A stretch of DNA of 64,000 bases from Phytophthora quininea. Its lineage: Eukaryota > Oomycota > Peronosporomycetes > Peronosporales > Peronosporaceae. Below, one piece after another: positions 9,716-19,995 of the stretch (position 1 is its first letter; the number at the start of each line of letters is the position of its first letter). A model generated the notes under the pieces. That model was not told where the DNA came from and did not search any database. It saw only the letters and a list, made by a program, of their open reading frames with translations. Where the stretch lies: assembly GCA_011947345.1 (NCBI GenBank), contig JAAVTG010000697.1, positions 1 to 64,000 on the forward strand, read 5' to 3'. Position numbers and translations under genes: made by a program.

Positions 9716-11560
9716 CTACGCACATCCTGCAACACGTACACTGCAAGGCTTTCCATCCACCGCTGTTGCAGTCGTTCGTGTGTTATTGTCCGCGCTGAAT
9801 GCTCTCAGTCGCCTTGCACCATGCTTGCCCTCCAGCCCGCTGCGTAGTAGTTCTGGCATGTTCCTCGCAGCATTAACGTCTCGAACCCAGAGGTTGGCTT
9901 GGCGGCGGCTATTCACACAGCGCAAGCCTTTTTGGCGCACTTGAGTACGATCTTTTTGTCTGTGAGCGCGAGACTACAAAACTTCTGCATCTCCGCGATC
10001 TCCTTCGCCTCCCTCTTGGACGGGGTTGCTTTCGTCCTAATGCCTTTTGTCTTCCTTCCTCTTGAGCTGTATAAACAGTCTGGCTTGCTTGAGGCACTGG
10101 TGGTAGCAGGGACACGTGATGCCAGTTCGGTACTCGTCCATTGGCACTACGGTCACCCGTTTCTTGAGCGCCTTGACACAGCATTTTGACCGGGCCCATG
10201 GGATGCCCCTTGATGCCATCTCGCCGCCTCAAGTCGCCATAGGCGATGCAGAGTTGCTTGCTGGGTCTTGGCACAAGTGATCCTTTTCTTGCCGCGGTCT
10301 TGCGTAAACCTCCTCCTGAGAGATGCTTGACTCGCGGGGAACGCGAGCAAGAATCTCAATCGCGACCACAAGAACTGCAATCTGGAGAAGTAAGTCTTGT
10401 GGTTGGCCGTCTTAAACGAGGGCATGGCACGCCGCACGTCCGCATACCAGGGTTCGCGCTTCTTCAGGTTTTTGTGGTAGGCTTGAAAGTCATTCTTGGG
10501 ACATGTGTCGGTATTCGCAAGTCGAGATTTGCGATACTCTTTCGCGGCGATTTTTGCGCATCCGACCGTCACTGCTGTGGCCAGGCTACCCATTCCTCGA
10601 TCAATGGCAGTGAGTACTTCGGGGTGTAATCATATCTAAGTTTGAACAATTCCTTGCTGAACGCTTCACTTGGTGACAGTTCCTCGGGTATCGGTGGTGT
10701 CGGCTTGCTTGGATGAGCAGCACCATCGCTCTTCTTGCTCTTTTTGGTTTAGCCTTCTTCGAGACCACCACTACCCACCGCGTCGTCACTGGGCGCTTTA
10801 TTGTCACCGAGGCTGCATAGCCGTTCGTCTTTACTTTGTCCACAAAATATTGTTTCTGTGTCTCGAGCCGAGCAATGTCGAACACAGCTCGCATTACGAG
10901 AGACTTGTTCTTATGAAACGCTTTTTCAGAAAACATGAGCCGGTCATCTCTCTTTTCCTTTGTACGAGCCATGTTCAACTTCCCCAAACTCCTTTATTTT
11001 CGGTCCATCAATGACGTGAGCGGAAAAGCTGTGAAGCGTGCTCACGTTTAGCTTGATGTGACCGCCTGGTAAGTTCAAGACACTGGCAATATTGAGTACA
11101 GCTTCACCTTTTCGCCTTTGTGTAACTGTCGACGAATATCTCCATGAATACAAGCATATCGTGCGGCTTGCACACAAAGTGCCCGCTGTGTTCGCGAATA
11201 CGCCATTGCCATGGACGGATACCGAGCCACTGGCGCAGCTCAAGCTCGAGAGGATCTGCAGTTGAGTCCCATTCGGTCCACAACTTGACCATGTTACCAT
11301 TGGGGTTGCCCTCCTCGTCGGGCTATGGTACCGTCCAAACTCGATAATAGCTATCCACAAGCTTCTTGGTCTGGTGATACGTGGGCTGCAGCTTGCTTTT
11401 GGAGCGTACCGGAATTGCACGTATTGTTGCAGACGGCGACGAAAGTTGAGAGCAATCATACTGAGTGCATTGACAGACGTGAGGCGGACCGTCTCGTTTA
11501 TCACTCGCGACCCGTCAACTATCTATCTTCTTGACTTTGTATGTCTGCACTCGTGCCCTG
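9716..11560 (-). pseudogene. Fanzor (TnpB-like, RNA-guided nuclease family) remnant
   Basis: Eukaryotic relatives of bacterial TnpB, RuvC-type DNA nucleases guided by an RNA encoded near their own 3' end. Read on the minus strand, broken frames follow Fanzor order. N-terminal helical part: TYKVKKIDS and ETVRLTSVNALSMIALNFRR (11400-11560). Middle: FVDKVKTNGYAASVTIKRPV (about 10790-10860). RuvC-I: LTAIDRGMGSLATAV, with the catalytic-type aspartate codon at 10600-10602. Then IAYGDLRRRDGIKGHPMGP, then DEYRTGITCPCYHQC (about 10095-10140), a zinc-binding-like segment. RuvC-III: WVRDVNAARNM, aspartate codon at 9878-9880. At least five frame changes and several stops separate these blocks, so it is not expressible as it stands. 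Confidence 0.75.
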
Positions 11561-11689
11561 CCGGCCCAGTAGCGACAGCACGTAAGGTGGAATGTTAGTA
11601 TTTGGCATCGAATGTAGGGGATTAGTCATCGAGGCACTGCAGCAGCAGTAGAACATCATCTGCTCATTGTGGGCACCTTGTCGCCCTCT

Positions 11690-12603
11690 TCCAGACAGTG
11701 AAAAACGTGAAGGTTTGCGATATATCCTCCCGCTGGATGTGTTTCATTACGATACGCAAGCGCTTGATCTGAGGGAGAAGTTCGGGCACGCGAAGAATCC
11801 GCGTCAGTTTGCAGATGACGCTTGAGTGCTGTTCTTCAGCACTCTCCGCGACACAATAGTATGGTGCAGCGCGAACGTTTGGTTGTGCAGCGTTGGCTTA
11901 CGTCGATAAAGTTGAAATACCTGAAGCTGTCGAAGGCCAGCGAGATGAGAGCAATCGTCGGACAGGTGGGAAGGATGACCCTGGCCGAGATGACCGGTCA
12001 GGTGGGGCTGATAATGAGAGTGATGCCCGGTCAGTTGGGGCCGAAAGCGGTCGCCACGCTGACAAACGAGGTCGAGCCAGTAGTGGCGCCTCAGGGACTG
12101 AATGTGAGATTCGGTTAAGTGGTTGCAGTGTGCGCACCACGAAAAGAGGTCGAACCAGTTGTGGCACCTCTGAGTCTCAAAAGAAGAGAAATAAACTAGT
12201 GCAGCGCGAGGCACCTGCTGCTGAGGCTAGACCAATAGATGCTGCAAAAGCGTCTGATGTAGTGCCAACGGAGGGGACTTCCACTCCGATATCTCGTGAG
12301 ATAGAGACCACGGAGATGCCTACGTACAGGAGGTGTCCGAGTCATCCCTCTTCTTGCGCTTCCGACTCATGGCGGATACGATGGCGTGGAGGTGCCGGGG
12401 CAAAAACAAAACTGAGAGAATTTCTGCTACCTTGCAGCGCAGCAGCACTCTTTGTCGTCGCGTACCTCATTTCGATCTGGCAGTCTGGCGAAGTTGTCGT
12501 CAATGCTTCGGTTAACACTTTCACATGCTGCTCGTTAACTACATGCAGCTTATTCCTCCTTGGTAGAATACTGCCACCGGATGGGTGGAGAGCTGCCCAA
12601 TAG
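11690..12603 (+). CDS. Degenerate or hypothetical ORF beside the Fanzor relic
   Basis: Family not recognised. An upstream frame reads REGLRYILPLDVFHYDTQ then LREKFGHAKNPRQFADDA (about 11690-11823). A second frame from 11893 stays open for over 230 codons and is rich in R, S, G, D and K, with an internal repeat (RGRASSGASGTE then RGRTSCGTSESQ) and a hydrophobic stretch near 12430-12500 (AALFVVAYLISIW). The frame change between the two parts and the low-complexity composition suggest a decayed gene, perhaps part of the transposon neighbourhood. It may also be chance. Confidence 0.25.
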
Positions 12604-12777
12604 AAAACGGTCTGTGGCGGATGTTGTGGTTAATGCCACCAAAGGGGATGGACCAAATTCTGAGCGATTCTAGTCGCACTTAACATGGGATCGTTACCTT
12701 TCCTCACATCCCGCTCATCCCCTCACGAATGACGTCGCCGCCCGCTTCAGTCTCCGCTTGACGCCCGACCGCGCGCA

Positions 12778-13778
12778 ATGGAAGGCGAGAAGGACCTGCT
12801 GGCCATGACGTCGCCCGAGTCGCACATCAAGCTGGCCGACCCGAAGGAGGACACGTACTGGGGCCGCGTGCACAAGACCTTCTGCATGCTAGACTTCCGC
12901 ACCGCCTTCACCACCGCCAAGGAGCTCGCTGAGGCCCAGCAACTAGTGGCCGCCCACAAGCGCGGCGAGTGTGTGGACCCTGCCAAACTGGAGCACGCCC
13001 AGTACATGACACTGGCCATCCTGCATCCAGACACTGGCAGGCCCGTGCTGCTGCCGCTGCGAGCCTCCATGATCGTCCCCATGAACATGGTGATGGACGG
13101 CGCCATGCTGCTGGCCAACAGCACCAAGACCACCGTCCTGGCCCAGTGGCTCAACCAGACCTACAACGCGCTGCACTACTACGCCAACCGCAACGCCTCC
13201 AATGAGGACACGGCGCAGATGCGGCTGGCGGCCTACGTGGGGCCACCGCCAGCTCTGTGGTGGCGTCTTTGGGCATCCGAAGAGTGGCCAGGCACATGAC
13301 CAACGCAAAGTGGGCCCCTGCAGTGGCTCGGATGGGGCCCTTTGCGGCCGTGGCGGCTGCGGATCTGCTCAACATGGCGGTGATGCGTCAAAGCGAGTAT
13401 CTGAAGGGAGTGCACGTGTACGACGAGAACGGAGACCACGTGGGCAAGTCGCGACGCTGCGGAGCGCTTGCTGTGGCGTCGTGCGTTGCCGGCAGGATTT
13501 TCGCGGCGGCGCCGATTCTGTTGCTGCCGCCGTTGATTCTGGCCAAGGTGGACAAGCACAGCGGCATCTTCACCCGACCCAAGACGAGGTGGCTGCGAGT
13601 GCCGGCGCTGCTTGGACTGGTGGGGTGCGCCATCCAGTTCTCGGTGCCGTTGACGTTCGGACTTTTCCGACAGACTGCGCAGCTTGACAGCAAGTACCTG
13701 GAACCAGAGCTGCAGCACGCCAAGAGGAAGCAGGACGGACTGCCGGTGCGAGTGGTCACGTACAACAAAGGCATTTGA
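12778..13778 (+). CDS. Sideroflexin (mitochondrial amino-acid transporter family)
   Basis: Inner-mitochondrial-membrane carrier family; animal members move serine into mitochondria for one-carbon metabolism. ATG at 12778 (MEGEKDLLAM). The signature HPDTG is at about residue 82, preceded by AQYMTLAI, and NQTYNALHYYANRN is the conserved WLNQS-N-NYANRN block. The C-terminal half has the conserved core RHMTNAKWAPAVARMGPFAA and three to four hydrophobic segments (VASCVAGRIFAAAPILLLPP and following). One G is missing from the run at 13239-13242, splitting the ORF after AYVG; with it the gene is 334 codons, normal for sideroflexins. No introns. Confidence 0.9.
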
Positions 13779-13935
13779 GCGATGACCAGCCCAGAAATCG
13801 TCGCCATCATCAATGGCAAACTGGTGCTGCATTCCTTTTGGTCTTCCTGCTAAATAAAGTGGCCTTCCTACGTCTGAGGATAGCATTTATCTCCATCGAC
13901 CTCTAGCATTGCCAAGTCAAAGCTCTGCAGCTCTA

Positions 13936-15519
13936 ATGGAGGGCGAAAAACCGGAGACCGAGAGCAATGCGGCGACGGAGCTGTTCAACCGGCAGGTGGA
14001 TCAGCAGAAAATGGCAGCCATGGCGGCTCGAGTGACTCAGCTGCAGGACGAAGACGCCGAGCTACGAGCGAGACACGACAAGCGCGAGCAGGAGACGCAC
14101 GAGTTTGTGGCCTACTTCCAGAAAGAGATCCAGACGCGCGACAAGCAGCTGACCAAGCTGGGCGAAGAGCTCGCCGCTGCTCGGTTGAGCCATGCGCTCG
14201 CACTCGAGCAACTGCAGCAAGCTCGAGACGCCGAGCGACAGCACTTTATCCAGCAGGCGGCCGCAAAGGAGGAGAAAGCAGCCGAGGAGATTTTCTATCT
14301 GCGCGAGGAGCTGCACCAACTGGAGCTCTTCCGTGAGATGAAAGACACCGTCGCCGTAAAGCTGAAAGACCTCGAGACTCAGCTGACACTAGAGCGGGAG
14401 CAGGCGCGTGACACGTCGGGCGCACTGGAGCGCAAATTCCTCGAGGAGAAAGCTCGACTGCAAAAGGAGCACGAGAAGAAGATCGAGGTCGTCAAACAGC
14501 AGGCCAAAGAGGACGCGCGCAACGGACTGGATGCAGACACGCGCAAGATCGTGACCGACAACAAGCGCATGGGCGAGGAGCTGCGGTTCCAGCTGCAGAT
14601 GACCGAGGAACTCCAGCGCGAGAAGCAGCAGTTTGAGACTCGAGCCAAAACTCTTCATGTCGAGCTGCAGCTTCAGGTCCAAAAAGAGGCAGAATTCGCC
14701 AAACAAGCCCAGCGGCACTCACGCGAACTCGCTCAACTGCGCTCTAGCCTGAGAGAAGCTGAACAGAAGCTTGGAGCTGGTCTAGCTGCTGCTTCTTGGG
14801 ACGCACACACCAATATCAGTCGCCATGAACGCGAGCGAGAGGAGATGACGCTGGATATCGAGGGGCTGCGGAAGTTGCTGCGTCTCAAAAACCGCGAGCT
14901 GCGAAACCTAAGGCGGCTCGCTCAAACCATTCTGAACCAGCGCACTGACGTCGAGCAGTACTTCTTGGACTCGTTGGAGCACGTCAAGAGTGAAATCGAG
15001 AGAGAGCGCAAGGAGAAACGAGATCGCGAGCTTGAGAACTACCATCGAGAGGTGAACTACGCACACGGTATTAAATCCAGCCTTCGGTTCCCCAAGCTGA
15101 CATCCCCAACGAATCCAGCGGCAGCGAATTCTCGCCAGGAGCCAGCTCCTCACAGCGCACCACAGCACTTCACGGAAAAAGTGGATCTACGACAGCTAAG
15201 CTGGGAAGACCGCGAGCGCGTGCTTCGACTCGTATTTGCCAAAATCAACCGGTCCCAGACATTCGTCGATGTAAATGACGCCCCGCCAGAAACAAAGGAG
15301 ACCCCATCCAAACCGCTGCGACGACACACTGAGTCGAGTCCAAATCAACGAGAAAAACAGCGCTCCACCGCCGTTTACTTTGCCACTGAGCCGGCCAATG
15401 CCATAGAGAGCGGAAGAAACACAACCGACAGCTATGGAGAGACACTGAGCATGTCGCTCAGCGGAATGCCCATCGTCCCTCGCGCTCCAATCCGGTCAGC
15501 CACTGCGAAGCGAAAGTAA
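13936..15519 (+). CDS. Coiled-coil protein, BBOF1 (basal body orientation factor 1)-like
   Basis: Intact 528-codon ORF starting at the ATG 13936 (MEGEKPETESNAATEL). Residues about 20-390 are almost continuous charged coiled coil. The pattern resembles BBOF1/CCDC176 and related DUF4515 proteins: TRKIVTDNKRMGEELRFQLQ, a two-part coiled coil separated near LGAGLAAASWD, and LEGLRKLLRLKNRELRNLRRLAQTIL-type spacing before DVEQYFLDSL. The C terminus is low complexity, S/T/P-rich and basic. BBOF1 positions cilia basal bodies, which would fit zoospores. The family call rests on pattern, not a search; an unrelated coiled coil is possible. Confidence 0.5.
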   Translation: MEGEKPETESNAATELFNRQVDQQKMAAMAARVTQLQDEDAELRARHDKREQETHEFVAYFQKEIQTRDKQLTKLGEELAAARLSHALALEQLQQARDAERQHFIQQAAAKEEKAAEEIFYLREELHQLELFREMKDTVAVKLKDLETQLTLEREQARDTSGALERKFLEEKARLQKEHEKKIEVVKQQAKEDARNGLDADTRKIVTDNKRMGEELRFQLQMTEELQREKQQFETRAKTLHVELQLQVQKEAEFAKQAQRHSRELAQLRSSLREAEQKLGAGLAAASWDAHTNISRHEREREEMTLDIEGLRKLLRLKNRELRNLRRLAQTILNQRTDVEQYFLDSLEHVKSEIERERKEKRDRELENYHREVNYAHGIKSSLRFPKLTSPTNPAAANSRQEPAPHSAPQHFTEKVDLRQLSWEDRERVLRLVFAKINRSQTFVDVNDAPPETKETPSKPLRRHTESSPNQREKQRSTAVYFATEPANAIESGRNTTDSYGETLSMSLSGMPIVPRAPIRSATAKRK

Positions 15520-15634
15520 TACTCCACCATCATGCCGATTTCCACTGTGACTTAGTTCTCCATCCTTAGGACGCTGTACTCGATACTTGCTGCACCGACA
15601 GATAAAACATACTCTCACTTAGACGAGTAGTTAG

Positions 15635-17032
15635 TTACACGGATGTATAGCCCGGTACTCGATCGTAGTAGTAGCTGTTGCCATTGCTCGTGTCACTATT
15701 GTAACTATCCATGATATGGCGTGGTGAAGTCACCGGTCCATCATCGGAATCGTAGCGTAGTGGGTCCTGGAAAAGGTCGCCTCCATGTGTCCACCGCGGT
15801 TGTTCTGGCTCGCGTTCATAGGCGGCTGAGGCCTCTGTTCGCGTGCCGTAGGAGCTGTAGGAGCTCGCGCCGAGTGGGCTTGCAGCCAGCAGCTTGCCCT
15901 CACCTGTGTTGATGATGTGAAAAATACCGTAGTCCGGTAGCTTTTGGGACGCCGGTCCATGCTTCGGAGCTGCGTCGTCCACAACAAGTGCCGATTAGCT
16001 CTACTTGCTCCATTAGTTTTGGCTGCCACTTACCTCCGACACCGCCAGCCTTTGACGAAATCAAGCACAGCAACAGGATTGTAGGCAGGAACTCCCAGAA
16101 GCAAAAGAAAATGAAGTAGGCCACGGTCGTGACGCGGCCGTTCATGTCCAAGTTGTTCCAAATACTCAGGAACCAGCTCTGCGATGTGGCAAGATCCCGG
16201 ATCCCGCGCGTGAAGAAGATGAAGCACAGCAGCGAGTTGATCACCGCCAAGCTCTGCAGAAAAATAAAATGCAGCAGCAGCACACCATCAGTTGTGAAGC
16301 AATTCCTCCAGCATCTCTCGTCTTGCTCACCCTGGGCCGTGAAAGCAGCAGCCTCCTCCGCTTCCAGCTCTCCACGTTGGCCATTTTCCACCCGAAGACG
16401 CCGAACAGAACGCTCAGCAGAAAGAAGGACGCGGCCGAGTATTTGAGCTGCACACTGACGTCCGAGACCCGAGAGAACTCCTGGTCGTACTCGTCTCCCC
16501 GTCTGGCCGCTTTGCTGATGTCGTTGGACGAGTTGAAGGCCCAGACGACCGTGAATGTAGCCATCGTCATGGTCAGCAGCAGGTAGAGCGGCAGACACAC
16601 GTTGCGCCACTTGGCGCGCCACTCGGGACCCGTCAGCACCTGGATGTAAAACAGAATGAGCAGCGAGAAGTTGGCGAACTGGATGGGCGTGGGGCTCCAG
16701 TAAAGCAGGTAGAGCGTCAGGTAGCGCATGCTCTCCTGCGTGAGCATAATGAGCCAGTAGGCGGAGCGCACGCCCGTCCAGAGCAGGCACAGCACGTGGA
16801 AGCCCGTGGACCAGGCCAGCAGCTTGTTCTTGTTGCGCAGCGCCACTAGCAGCCGCGTCAGCAGGAATAGCGCAAGCAAGAGACACATGCCGGTCAGCAG
16901 CAGCGTGTAGACGGTGGGGCTGTAGCTGCTGCTGCTGTTCTCAGCGGCGGCGGCGATCATGAAGCCCCCGGCCCGGCGACGCTTGCTGCCAACTGGTGCT
17001 TCAGAAACTGAGTCGGGAAATGTAGCCATCAT
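15635..17032 (-). CDS. Seven-pass membrane protein, TOM1/THH1/GPR137-like
   Basis: Exons 16331-17032, 16034-16253 and 15635-15969 join to exactly 419 codons. Start MMATFPDSVSEAP; hydrophobic helices begin at VYTLLLTGMCLLLALFLLT and about seven can be counted. The stretch YLLYWSPTPIQFANFSLL resembles the conserved helix 3 region of the THH1/TOM1/TOM3 and GPR137 families, which sit on vacuolar/lysosomal membranes (plant TOM1/TOM3) or regulate Rag GTPases (GPR137). The last exon codes a hydrophilic tail of about 110 residues rich in Y, S, D and R, ending RVPGYTSV. A generic oomycete GPCR-like protein is the alternative. Confidence 0.6.
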
Positions 17033-17155
17033 GAAAGTCACAACAACAAGTTGCAAGGAACCGCTCGCGAGGTATTTTATTATCCGCTAGTGTCGGGGCT
17101 GGTGCGAATAGAGATAGGGATGCAATGAGGCCGGCGCTAGTGGTCGTAGTTGGAC

Positions 17156-18538
17156 CTACTTGCGGTTGTAATTAAGCTGCCGCACGGCGTCGAGCAGCGG
17201 CCGCAATCGTTTGCGCACGTCCAGGTCTTCCGTCGCCTCCTCCAGGTAGTCGTCTGCAAGAACAAGACGGAATAATGTTAGTGCTTCTAGTTGGAGCAAT
17301 TTGAGCAGGCGGGACGCACCGTAGAGTGATAGCAGAGCGGACTCGGTCTCAGGAGAATCCACGTAGTAGTCGTCGTGCGATTCAAAGTCTTCAGTACTAC
17401 AGATCAGTGCGAGCACCTCCACACCGACAGAGATGTCTGTTGCCTGCACAAGACACGCAACCAAAAGTCAGCTTAGTTTTGCACGGATTCGACGTGACGT
17501 ACGTTTAAAATGTTGATGTGCGTGCTCAGGTGCATCGCCAGCAGCGAGAAGATGCGCTTCTCGACGAGTAGTGGCATGACTCTGCGGATAAATCCCAAAA
17601 AGCACTGGTTGTCAAAATAATTGCGGGGCCGAAGTGCGTTCCTGCATGTCAAACGCACCGAGATTCGTCGATCGAGTCTAGTTGCCTGCACAATCCTAGC
17701 AGGAAGTGGATCACTGTGACTTCCTGGCAGTTGTCGACTTTCTTTTCAGGTAGATACTGCCAAAAAAAATGAATGAAACAATAACGTTAGCACCAGGCCC
17801 CTCGCAGCAAACACATTAAAACTGGAATCGTACGTCAGGTCGCTCGAGGCAATAGATTAAGATATCGTGAATATACTCGATCAGCAGTGGAAGATCCGTG
17901 GTCTGCACCGCTTCTGCATGCAGCCAGGCGTTCTTGAGCGTTAGGCCCATGCCGTGCTCAAACTTTTCCAGCGTGGCCAAAGTCTCCGTCTGCAAGAGTC
18001 GTCGAGAAGGTCAGCATGCTATTGATGTTGTCACTAAAGCCTCACCAACCTTCACAGGCCCTCGCTCGACCAGTCTCTTGAGGTAATTGTTGTAGTCCAC
18101 CAGGTTGCGCAGACACAAATTGAGTTTGCCGTCTTCAAGCAGGTAGCTACAAGGCACCAACGCGACGTTAAAAAATGGTGTCTTCCTGACTATAATAGCC
18201 GCTGCGGTTGTGTGCTCACCGTAGTGCCACTTCCTCGCACTCCCACAGCGTCGCGTCATGCTTCTTGGGCAGCTGCCGCTCCTACTTGCAACGTTTCTGC
18301 TTAGCTTTCGGATCTTCTCTATCTTGTTCTACCTATTTGCCAGCCCTACCATCTCGGTGATGTTGCCGATGCGTCCGATCTGCTCGGCCATCTGGATCCA
18401 GTCGTCCGAGAGCACAGGGTAGTCGGCCATGAAGCGCACGTGGTTGCGCAGGTCCGCCGTGAGCTTGGCCGAGAGCTCCTCGAAGCTGTCGTGCGCCTCC
18501 TTCTTGGGCGCGTAGTGGTGCTTCCTGCTGCTGGACAT
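17156..18538 (-). CDS. Unassigned helical (armadillo-like) protein, eight exons
   Basis: Family not recognised. Eight exons can be spliced (18350-18538, 18220-18281, 18050-18146, 17834-17989, 17692-17756, 17503-17641, 17320-17443, 17156-17253) to exactly 310 codons, which supports the model. Start chosen at [13 protein letters not shown]; an upstream in-frame MLMSHEPF is possible. The sequence is all-helical in character, with repeated leucine-rich segments ([55 protein letters not shown]), suggesting ARM/HEAT-like packing, and ends in a short acidic then basic tail (LNYNRK). The fifth intron is only 50 bp and its donor is the least certain. It shares a 190-bp promoter with the PP2A gene. Confidence 0.6.
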
Positions 18539-18725
18539 GGCGGGACGTCTCCTTCCTGCAGGTGGTTTCTCCCCGAATGGCTCATGGCTCATGAGCATAT
18601 TGGCGTCGCTTCGCGGGCGTCTATCTTTAGACTTCAACTCGTCGTTGATTGGCAGAAATTGGGGACTAGGGATTCCCCCTTCATATTCAGTGCGTTCCCA
18701 CCACCAAGAACAAGCAGCGCTTACG

Positions 18726-19683
18726 ATGGACTCGCGCGGGGAGATGAAGGCGCTGGACGCGCAGATCGACCGCCTGCGCCGCGCCGAGAACCTCACGGAG
18801 ACGGAGATCTACGAGCTGTGCCAGAAGGCCAAGGAGATCCTGGCTGCCGAGTCCAACGTGCAGCCCGTCAAGTGCCCCGTCACGGTCTGCGGCGACATCC
18901 ACGGCCAGTTCTACGACCTGCTGGAGCTCTTCCGGATAGGCGGCGTGTGCCCGGACACTAACTACCTATTCATGGGCGACTACGTGGACCGCGGCTACTA
19001 CTCGCTCGAGAGCGTGGCGCTGCTCGTGGCGCTCAAGGTGCGTCACCGCGAGCGCATCACGATCCTGCGCGGCAACCACGAGTCGCGTCAGATTACGCAG
19101 GTCTACGGCTTCTACGACGAGTGTCTGCGCAAGTACGGCAACGCCAACGTCTGGAAGTACTTCACGGACTTGTTCGACCACCTCCCCATGACGGCGCTCA
19201 TTGAGAACCGCGTCTTCTGCATGCACGGCGGCCTCTCGCCCTCCATCGACACGCTCGACCACGCGCGCCCTGGACCGCGTGCAGGAGGTGCCTCACGAGG
19301 GCCCCATGTGCGACCTGGTCTGGTCCGACCCGGACGACCGCTGCGGCTGGGGTATCTCGCCCCGCGGCGCCGGCTACACGTTCGGCCAGGACATCACGGA
19401 GCAATTTAAGCGCAGCAATGGCCTAACCTTCATCGCCCGCGCCCACCAACTGGTCATGGAGGGCTACCAGTGGACCCACAACCGCGGCGTCGTGACTATT
19501 TTCAGCGCGCCCAACTACTGCTACCGGTGCGGCAACCAGGCCGCACTCATGGAGATCGACGAGGTCATGAGCGACCGCAGCGGAGACAAGGTTTACGAAA
19601 CGTGCAAGTTCATCCAGTTCGACCCGGCCCCGCGCGACAGCAACTTCAACGAGAAGAAGCGCACGCCCGACTACTTCCTGTAA
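18726..19683 (+). CDS. Protein phosphatase 2A catalytic subunit
   Basis: Serine/threonine phosphatase catalytic subunit, core of the PP2A holoenzyme. ATG at 18726 ([11 protein letters not shown]). Metal-binding and catalytic motifs are all present: [39 protein letters not shown] and [11 protein letters not shown]. The C terminus TPDYFL is the invariant PP2A tail whose last leucine is carboxymethylated to control B-subunit binding. Two bases are missing from a GCGC run at about 19262-19268 (after LDHAR), which splits the ORF; allowing for them gives 320 codons. Given the perfect conservation on both sides, a sequence error is far more likely than a pseudogene. Confidence 0.95.
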
Positions 19684-19995
19684 GAGCAGACTGGAGTGTT
19701 GAGATGATGCTGCTAGGAGGAGACGCGACACAGATGTGCCTCGACAGAAGATGGAGAAGATGCCATGGAGCAGGAACAGGAAACAAAGCCAGACAACGGA
19801 CAGGTAGGTGTGTTGTGTGCTACTCAAAGAGAGAATCGAGAGGGCAGACTGCTGGTGTGGTTCGTTATGACGTGGTGTTTCCCTGCTCAGGCCTTTCGCT
19901 TTTCGAGGGCAGGACGGTATTCTTCATATATGCACGAAATAGTTGGTGGCTTGTTTGGTTGTCGTGTTCTTGTGCTGTGTTGTCTTCCAGACTGC

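Larger units (their letters stand above)
8441..11560 (-). mobile_element. Degenerate MuDR-type element carrying a Fanzor gene
   Basis: Two decayed transposon genes lie on the same strand about 160 bp apart: a MULE/MuDR transposase (8441-9558) and upstream of it a Fanzor-type RuvC nuclease gene (9716-11560). Fanzor proteins are known cargo of several eukaryotic DNA transposon classes, MuDR included, so one composite element is the simplest reading. Terminal inverted repeats and target duplications were not found, so the limits are only the outermost recognisable coding sequence. Confidence 0.6.

Noticed and set aside
12560..12600. Sequence CCACCGGATGGGTGG as the second end of the Fanzor element
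   Set aside because: It does not match the GAGTGG/CCACTC palindrome at 9668-9711 well enough to be an inverted terminal repeat.
17643..17660. A 17-bp intron (GTGCGTTTGACATGCAG) in the helical-protein gene
   Set aside because: Too short to splice; an upstream donor gives a 50-bp intron with the same phase and a total length divisible by three.
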